This document shows, piece by piece, positions 48,601-57,600 of a stretch of 64,000 nt of DNA. Both the position numbers and the translations under genes were made by a program. Positions within the stretch are counted from its first letter, which is position 1; each line of letters opens with the position of its first letter. A model generated the notes under the pieces. It did no database searches. It worked only from the letters and a program-made list of their open reading frames with translations, and was not told the DNA's origin. This stretch comes from Platycnemis pennipes. Taxonomy: Eukaryota; Arthropoda; Insecta; Odonata; Platycnemididae. The stretch is from assembly GCA_933228895.1 (NCBI GenBank), contig OW121852.1, positions 54,850,872 to 54,914,871 on the forward strand, in the 5' to 3' direction.

Positions 48601-51600
48601 GTGTTCAACCCAAAGTTTGGTTTGATAGTTGAAGGTAGAGCTCACTTTATACTAAGACATTGCTCTGTGAAATTAACTCATTCAGGGTAGGAGGACCAGT
48701 TCCTTTTCCTATGCCATCTGCGAATTCCCATGAAGTTCTGACAGTCAGAAAATTGCACCGTAAGGATTTTAGGTGGAGGATTCAATACTCCCCAGGATTT
48801 GAACGCAAGACCCATAGCCCAGTGCTCTACCCAAAATGATAAAAACAAGTATAAAAATGTAGCTAAAGTCAGTGGTTATAGATTCTTGCCAGTATGGTAA
48901 GTGCTATAGAAGTTCACTATAGTGAGAATATCAGCACAGCAAGTGATTTTGTTCACCATTGTTGGTCTACAGTGAAAAGCATACAGAGTTATGTCAGTTG
49001 TAATGAAAGGCCTATTCTGTTATACCACCATAGCGAATCTATTTCGCCATGGTTGTCTTCCCAGTTGCAGAACTTAGTGCACTATGAAATACTAAGTTAC
49101 ACTAACTTCAACATATGTAGCAAATTATTACTATGAAAGAGTAATGAAAGTTCATCAGATGCATTAGCAGTTATCATCACCTTGCTTAATTATTATATTT
49201 TAATGCCTTGCAAGATTGCGTTTTATTTATTATTTCATTATTGTTGTTCTGGTTGCATAATTCGGGGACCTGCTAATGGTATTGACTTGAAGATGATATT
49301 TTATTATAACATTCTGAAAAGCATGATTTTTCAGCATTTACTAATGGATTGTTAAATATACTCTATATTTCATCTTTGCCCTAACAAGTTGCTGTAAGAC
49401 ATGGAAATATGGATACATAAAAATAAACAATGGTTATAACGAGTGTCCCCTCTAACAAGTGAATTTATGACTTTTGTCAGTACTCATTATAGTCTCACAG
49501 TGTAGTCAGCTATGCTAGCTTCAGAAAGTTACATTAATACAATTACATAACTTATTATCACATTAGTTTATCCCTTTTTCTTATCTGTTAGGAAAGTGCC
49601 TATATAGCGTAGAATACACCATAGTACCGAGCTCTTTTGAGTTAATGAAGAAAATACTTGAAAAATCATTTGCCGTAAAGCATGCAGTTTTCAATAAATT
49701 GGTGAGAGCTCTCTGGAATTTTTTGAAAGTGTGTACATTGTGTGAACCAAAAAGTCTGAAGAATCAATCAGTAACTTTGTAGACAATATAGCTGGGTTAT
49801 CACAGGGTCCGTACCGGTCAGGAAAGTCATGGAAATGTCAGGGAAAAACTCCAGAGGTGCAGCAAAAAGATGAAAATCGTGGTTGTGGGCTCGAGCCCCA
49901 AGGTGCTCATTTTCTTGCCGTCAGCTTACCGTCCTGGCTGGGCGGCACGGGGTAGTTCCGACTTGGCAGCTCGCTCGGGATCTGGCTGCTTGTTCTCTTC
50001 ATCCATTGTTTTATTTTTGAATTTTGACTGGAATATGTTACTTTCCTGGAATAAATAGATGTTATTTAACAATGTACCTTGCTGCATTTTTCCATAAAAT
50101 CCCTGTATACTACTATTTTGCCATTGCCATTTGAGCATTTGTTGAGATTGCAATTTAATGCTTCAACTTTTTTATAAATAAGTTGTTCCATTGTTGGTTT
50201 TTTGCTCTTGCGGTTGACTGAAATAAACTCAAGCTCGATACTTGAATTAGTAAAGAAGTTCTTACTTTTGGAACCTAAACTCCATAAAAACTTATAGGTT
50301 ATGGGCCCAGGTTCGTTTTAAAACGTAAAAGGAAATCTTAATGTTAAAGATGACGACAGAAGCGGAAAAATACCGGATCCCATTGTTCGATGGAACGAAT
50401 TTCAGCAACTGGAAATTTAGAATGGAAACGCTTTTGGAAGAGCAGGAATTATTATCTTTTGTGGAAGAATCATATCTTAACAAAGTGCAATTTGTGGACG
50501 GAGAGAAAGATTCAGAACGAACCGCAAAGGAAGCAAAATTGACTCAATTAGCAAAGGGAGATCGGAAATGTAAGTCTCATCTCATTCAACGCATCGCCGA
50601 CAGTCAATTGGAATACGCAAAAGATAAGTTAACCTCTTTTGATTTATGGACATCGCTTTGTAACACTTTTGAAAGAAAAGGAATTGCTGGTCAGCTTCTC
50701 TTGAGAAAGCAGCTATTAACTATGAAATTCAATGCTTCGAATGACATGTTAGTTAACCATTTCCTAAAGTTTGATAAACTGATCAGAGATTTACGTTCCA
50801 CTGGAGCTACAGTCGAGGAATCCGACATCGTGTGTCATCTACTTTTGACGATGCCCTCCGAGTACGACGTGGTGGTTACTGCTATTGAAACGCTTTCGAT
50901 GAAGGATCTGACGTTGAGTTTCGTGAAGAACAGATTGATGGATGAGGAGTCGAAGCGGAAGGAAGTCGTCGGGAAAACTGCGACAAATGCACAGTCTCCT
51001 GCTATATTTCAGGCTCAGCATTACAGAGGAAAAGGAAAAACCCCATCAGACACTGGTAAAGCAAAACACCAAGGAAATCCAGGGAATTCTTTCCAGTTCA
51101 AGTGTCATCGATGTGGAAAACCCGGGCACAAAAGAGCTAACTGCAGAGTTAAACTTCCGAGTAATTCTGGAAACAATAACTCGGCAAACGTGACTAATGT
51201 CAGAGAGGAGGATGGATTTAGTTTCGAAGTATCATGTGAAGATAGTCCGATTGAAAATATAAACTGGTACTTGGATTCTGGAGCGACAGAACATATGATC
51301 AATAGTGAAATACCTCTTAGTAATGTCAGGAAATTGGAACACCCTTTTAAAATTAAAGTAGCAAAATCAGGTACTTATCTTGAGGCTAAATATAAAGGGG
51401 AAATTAAAGTCATCAGTGTTGTTGAAGGAAAGGAAGTTGAGATTACGATCAGAGATGTTTTATCTGTGCCTAATCTTTATTGTAATTTGCTTTCGGTCAG
51501 AAAGCTGGAAATGAATGGTTTTCGTATCATCTTTGAAAATTCTCGAGGTTTAATTAAAAAGAGAAGTGAAACTATTGCTGTTGCAAATAGGAATGAATGT

Positions 51601-54600
51601 CAATTATACGTTTTGAATTTTCTTCAGCGCAAAGTTTTGTCAGCTGTTTCGTCTGAAGATAGCATGAAATTGTGGCATAGCAGGCTCGGCCATTTGAGCT
51701 ACGACAATATTAAAAGTCTCCGGTCACAGGTTGACGGTATGGAATTGGATGTTACAACTATTCCCTCGGAAAGGTGTTGTAATTGTGTCGAGGGGAAACA
51801 ATCACAGCTGCCATACAACCACACCAGGAGACGTGCCACCAGACCTCTTGAGCTAATCCACAGTGATGTTTGTGGACCAATCACACCGGAATCGTTCGAC
51901 GGGAAAAGATATGTACTTACATTTATCGACGATTTTACTCACTTCACAGCGGTCTATGCACTGAAATCAAAATCGGAAGTCACTCGATACACAAAGTTGT
52001 TTCACGCCATGTCTACAGCTCATTTCAACTTGAAGATAAGTCGATTTCGCTGTGACAATGGTCGTGAATACTTGTCCGACGAGTTGAAGGAATTTTTTGA
52101 AGAACAAGGAATACAGTTTGAGTTAACAATGAGATATACCCCTCAGCAAAACGGTGTCTCAGAACGGATGAACAGAACTCTCATTGAAAAGGCTCGGTGT
52201 TTGATACTTCAATGTAAATTAAATAAGACGTTCTGGTCGGAAGCTGTACGAACTGCAGTATACCTAATTAATCGGAGTCCTACATCGGCTTTGGAAGGAA
52301 AGGTACCTGCGACTTTGTGGTACAACAAGAAACCTGATTTGAGTAAATTAAGAGTATTTGGTTGTGTTGCATATCTACTGGTACCAAAAGAATTGAGAAC
52401 AGGGAAGTTTAACAGCAAGTCCTTGAAATGTTATTTCACTGGGTACTGTTCCAACGGTTATAGACTATGGTGTCCAGAGGAAGGGAAAATAGTAACAGGG
52501 AAAAACGTTGTCTTCTACGAAGGAAGGTTCGACTTTGAAAATACATCAAGCGAGGACTGGATCGCGGAACACACAGAGGAAAACCTCAAATCAAATGATG
52601 GGGAACACGATAGGTTTCCTATGCCGGAACTTACTAGTGATGAAGAGGAAGTTGAAAATGAATCTCAAATAAATAAAACTGGAAAGCAAACTCTACGACG
52701 ATCTACCAGAAAAAGGAATTCACCTAAATATCTACAGGATTATGCTGCTCTTGCGCTGAATGCTGAGAGTTATGTAGATGATGTACCGGAAAATTACAAG
52801 GACATTGCAATACGGGAAGATAAAGAACTCTGGTATAAAGCTATAGAGGAAGAACTTAATTCAATAAAGGAAAACAAGACTTGGATTTACACCAATCTAC
52901 CCCCTGGAAGAAAGGCTATCGCTAGTAAATGGGTCTTCAAATTGAAGAGGGACAAGGATGGAAATATTGAAAAGTACAAGGCTAGACTTGTAATTAAAGG
53001 ATGCTCTCAGAGGAAAGGATACGACTACGAGGAAACATATGCACCAGTGGCTCGTCTTGCAACAGTAAGGGTCCTGCTGGCTGTGGCAAACGAACTTGGA
53101 CTTATTCTGGAACAAATGGATGTCGCTAATGCTTTTCTGCATGGAGAACTTAAGGAGGAGATATACATGTTTATTCCTGAAGGAGTAGAAGGCATACCTA
53201 ATATGGTCTGTAAGTTGCAGAAGGCTCTCTATGGTTTGAAGCAGGCGCCACTAGCATGGAATCAATCCATTCACTCATTTCTTATTTCTATCGGATTCAC
53301 TCAGTCGGAAGCAGATAAATGTTTTTACACTCTAATAGTAAAAGGTATTGTCACTTACCTTGTACTGTATGTTGATGACATCCTTATAGCAGGAAATAAT
53401 AAAGAGAAAATCGAGGAACTAAAATTCAAACTGAAGCAGAGGTTTAAAATTAAGGAATTAGGAGAACCACAAATATTTCTGGGAATCGAGATTTCAAGGA
53501 AGGATGGAGAAATGTATCTAAGCCAATCATCCTATCTGAAGAGTTTGTTAAAACGATTTAACATGCAGGACTGTAACCCCGTCAAGACACCCATGGAAGT
53601 TAAACTGGAAATCAAGGCAGAAAAGAAGACTGATAAGCCGTGTAGAGAATTAATTGGTTGTCTGATGTATGCAATGACAGGAACGAGGCCAGATTTGAGC
53701 GTTGCAGTCAACTTTTTGAGCAGATATCAAAATTACCCTTCAGAAGAACTCTGGATTTGTTTAAAGAGAGTTCTGAGATATATCAAAGGAACCATCGAAC
53801 TGAAGCTGTGTTATCGGAAGAGGAATCAAGACGTTCTTCTGGCTTATGCTGACTCAAATTGGAACAGGAAGGAAGACTCAAGATCTACCTCAGGCTATAT
53901 TCTACAAGTTTTTGGAAACACTGTCTGTTGGGCTACAAAGAAACAGACTAGTGTTGCTCTGTCATCTACGGAATCAGAGTACGTAGCACTTGCAATAGCT
54001 GCTGCTGAATTACTCTGGTTGAAATACTTAATGGACGATTTTCGGATTTCACCGAAGTTACCAATTCGAGTATTCGAAGATAATCAGGCCTGTATACGAC
54101 TACTTCAAAAGTGGGAGCATCGTAGACTGAGGCATGTCAATGTGAAGTATAACTTTATTCGTCAACTCTATAATCAAAGAATTATAAATGCAGAACATGT
54201 ATGTTCAGAAGATCAACTCGCAGATTTTTTCACCAAGGGCCTGCCAGCTCCCAGGTTCATCACATTGAGAAGCTCTTTGGGTTTACTTTAATTTTTTTTG
54301 TTTTCTCGGGTTATGTGGAATGTAAATTCATTAAATTGAGGAGGGGTGTTGAGATTGCAATTTAATGCTTCAACTTTTTTATAAATAAGTTGTTCCATTG
54401 TTGGTTTTTTGCTCTTGCGGTTGACTGAAATAAACTCAAGCTCGATACTTGAATTAGTAAAGAAGTTCTTACTTTTGGAACCTAAACTCCATAAAAACTT
54501 ATAATATAAAGTCAGGGAAGTTTCAAAAATTGGGATTGGAAATCAGGGAAAGGTCAGGGAAATTGAAAATGGAAGTTGGTATGAACCCTGTATCGGTAGA

Positions 54601-57600
54601 ATATTGAGTTTAAATATTTGCGAGAAAGGTAAAATTGAGAACTTGCTAAAAAATACTTTATATATTTGTTTTTAGCCTTAATTGGCAATGGTTATGTGTA
54701 ACATGGAAGGGCAGAGTAACATTTTTGTGGAAAATTTTTATTATAATACATAAATTCATTACATAAATGTAATGAATTATTAAGTCTAAAATTAAAAATG
54801 CATGAAAAGCTTTTGTTTGCATGACCATATTATGGTCATTTCAGTTGATGAAGGTCATAGAATGTACATTTGTAAATATGTGTAATTACATGCATTGTTC
54901 TATGTGCTGTTTGGATGTGGTTGTATAAAATTTATAGCACTGAGGACTCAAAAATGTTTGTAAGTACGTAACAGCAGGCATTATTGATGCATACTGATAT
55001 TCAAGTATAGTGGTATCCCAGGTTTCCTGACATTCATAGCCACATTTTTCCTTGGATTTTTGAAAAAAATGTCACATTCTGGAAGTAATCAAGCCGAAGT
55101 TCATGCATGCAATTTTCTGAGCAATAATAATTTGGCTTCGCATGGTGTGTCTGAGAAAATTTAAACCTCTTCACCAAAATACTGAGTGGCCACAGTTACG
55201 ATGACTAAATAACCATACTTCAGCAGTTCTACAAGGGCTAAAACCAACTGGAGATCAGACATGCAAACAAATCACATAGAATCAATACCATAATCAGCAA
55301 TTGAATCTTCTGGAGTGATCTTTTATGTGTATTGCAATTTTAAGTATAAATTTGTCCAAAGATTTGAATTTATACTCAAATATGTGCAAAAGATACAGAT
55401 ATTGGTAGGTATATATGTAATACCATTGTATAAATATTCATCAACAGAATAGTGCAATTTCTTTTTAAAATAATTCTGCTGCTTTGTTTTAAAAATTGAC
55501 ATGCTTTTTACTGATTTAAACTCGGGTGAGAGTTTATTGAGCTGCAATAAGCCCATGGGCTTTGGACCCAGAGTAGAGTGAAGTGTTCTTATATAATTCT
55601 TATGAATATCATTGCAAATTCTGTTATTATAACAGTGCTAATTTGAATGAGTAACTACTTTGACAAATTGTTTTTTGCACAATTGATGGCCGTATACAAG
55701 GAAGAGGTAACAGTTAGATCTTTAAAAAGAGGGTCAAATGGAGAATCATATGGTGTACCTATTACAAAAAAGAAGACTACCCTTTCTTGAATTCTAGAAA
55801 TGACTTTGGCCAGAGAGGTGGAACCCCAGAACAGAATACTGTAGACTGTAGCAGAATAAAACTCACCAAAATGAATTGCCAAAAAATATCGATGGTTACA
55901 GTATTTTTAATAGATCTTATAAGAAAACAAATAAAGCTAAGTTTCATCCACAAGTTATGAATTTGAATATTCCTGGCAATGCTGGAGCTAAATATATACA
56001 CGTTGAAAGCATATCTAATTCTCCCAATTTGTTAAGTCATTTTACACGTTCTTAGTTTTCAAACGCAAAGAATACCGTCAAAACATACTAAATTTCCGAC
56101 TTCCGCATGCTGAGATAGCGCATTTTTAAATATTATTCATTACGTAATTAGTAACTGAGTAATCTATTTTAAACTTTGTTTGTCTAAGATAAATATATGT
56201 TCCATATCTTATGCGAAGAAAAGAGAAGTGGCTTTTCATGTGTATCTTCAAGTGGGCGTCAAACTTGCTTCCTGGAACTTGAATAATATCCGGCGTTTTT
56301 ATCTGTCTCATTGTCAGTAGAAAAATTAATTAATATAACCAACTAAAAATATATTTTTGACATTACTAAATGTATAAATAAACAAGATTTAGTTCGATAT
56401 ACTTTATTTTAAAATTGAACTACTTATGTTTGTGATCTAAACCTTCAAACTCGGGACAGAATTTTACAACGGACATTAGGTGCTTTGAGCTCGAATATAG
56501 TCCCCCACCCAGACTTTTTCCGTGAATATTTCGGCCAAAAAGGGGGGGCTAGCTATATTCGGAGGAATACGGTACATATGCGGTTTCATGGGCCGTGTAA
56601 CTACCGATTCATCCATTCGTTCACACAAGCGTACATAAATCCGTTCTCGTAAACGTACATGAAACCATTCACGCAAATGTAAATGAACGTATGTAAGTAC
56701 ATGTTTGTACGTGTAATCTACCGTGTAACCAGAGATTTACTCGATTTTGATGATAGCGCTTCCTCGGCAGATATCTGAACCTATTGGCCTTGGCGGCTCC
56801 GTCGACAAAAACTACTCGACTCGACTCGACTTTCATAAAAATACTCGAGTGCTCGAGTCGAGTACCAACTACTGGACTCGACTCGAATTTTCGAGTACTC
56901 GCACATCCCGACAACCAGCTCCAGTATAAACAAAAAAATTCCACAGTACCCTGTCAAAGATTCACACAACTCAAAAGTTTTTATACCGAACCTAGCAGAT
57001 TTTAGCGGGATGTATTGTCTAAAACCCAATCTGCCCCTCCAAAGAGTCAATTGACAGATATTTTCCCCAGGCAAATAAGCAAATTGGAATTTACTGTTGT
57101 TACAGTCAAAAAATTATAAATTTTGAATAATTTTGTAGGTCTAGTGAAACAATCTTTAGTTTCGTCATCAACGAAATGAAGAAACTTCGTAATCATTTCA
57201 TATCTATCCTGGCTCATCATTTGCGGGAATATTTGTGTTTCGATGAATGGATCTCTGCTGAAGTAGCTTTTCACTGAGGACTTCTGTACTATTCCCATTA
57301 GCATAAAAATACCAAATACAACGAATAACTCTTCTTCAGTCACTGGCTGCCAATTTTTTAGCCGTGACCGAGGCTTTAGGATGCTACGACTTATTTTTGA
57401 TTCTGCATACTTATTTATCTCTCGCACAATCATGTCCATCACTTCTTGATCAAATAAGAGACGAAAAGAGTCCAATATGCTAACTACCGCCTTCTGAGAT
57501 CCTTTTTCTCCTGTAAATTTCATCCTTTTAGGTCTGAATTCAGCGTCTAGCCACTTCCACTGCCATGAATTTGGTTTACATTTCTCTGCCACCAGTTCAT

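Larger units (their letters stand above)
50140..54503 (+). mobile_element. Intact Copia (Ty1/copia) LTR retrotransposon
   Basis: Two 157-bp LTRs, identical by eye, flank one uninterrupted 1316-codon gag-pol frame, with a primer binding site after the 5' LTR and a purine tract before the 3' LTR. Identical LTRs mean a very recent insertion or gene conversion. The order protease, integrase, reverse transcriptase, RNase H defines the Copia group. No 5-bp target duplication is seen (GCATT on the left, ATATA on the right), which is unusual for a fresh copy. It lies in sense orientation in intron 6 of the acyltransferase gene. Confidence 0.95.
49803..54590. mobile_element. Inverted-repeat element split by the Copia insertion
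   Basis: CAGGGTCCGTACC (49803-49815) is inverted, with two mismatches, as GGTATGAACCCTG (54578-54590). Both flanks are full of GTCAGGGAA or GTCATGGAAATGTCAGGG words. Removing the Copia element (50140-54503) leaves an element of about 424 bp. TATCA on the left and TATCG on the right may be a 5-bp target duplication with one change. Class uncertain; it is a non-autonomous DNA element. Confidence 0.55.

Noticed and set aside
48546..48632. Open segment with acceptor ACACAG and donor GAAG|gtagag in intron 6, in frame with exon 6 (PTLNFMKWYNHYVWSKH)
   Set aside because: It ends in phase 1, which puts a stop three codons into exon 7, and exon 6 joins exon 7 directly with the residues expected for AGPAT5. 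The donor is also the first base of a SINE. Most likely chance or a rare poison exon.
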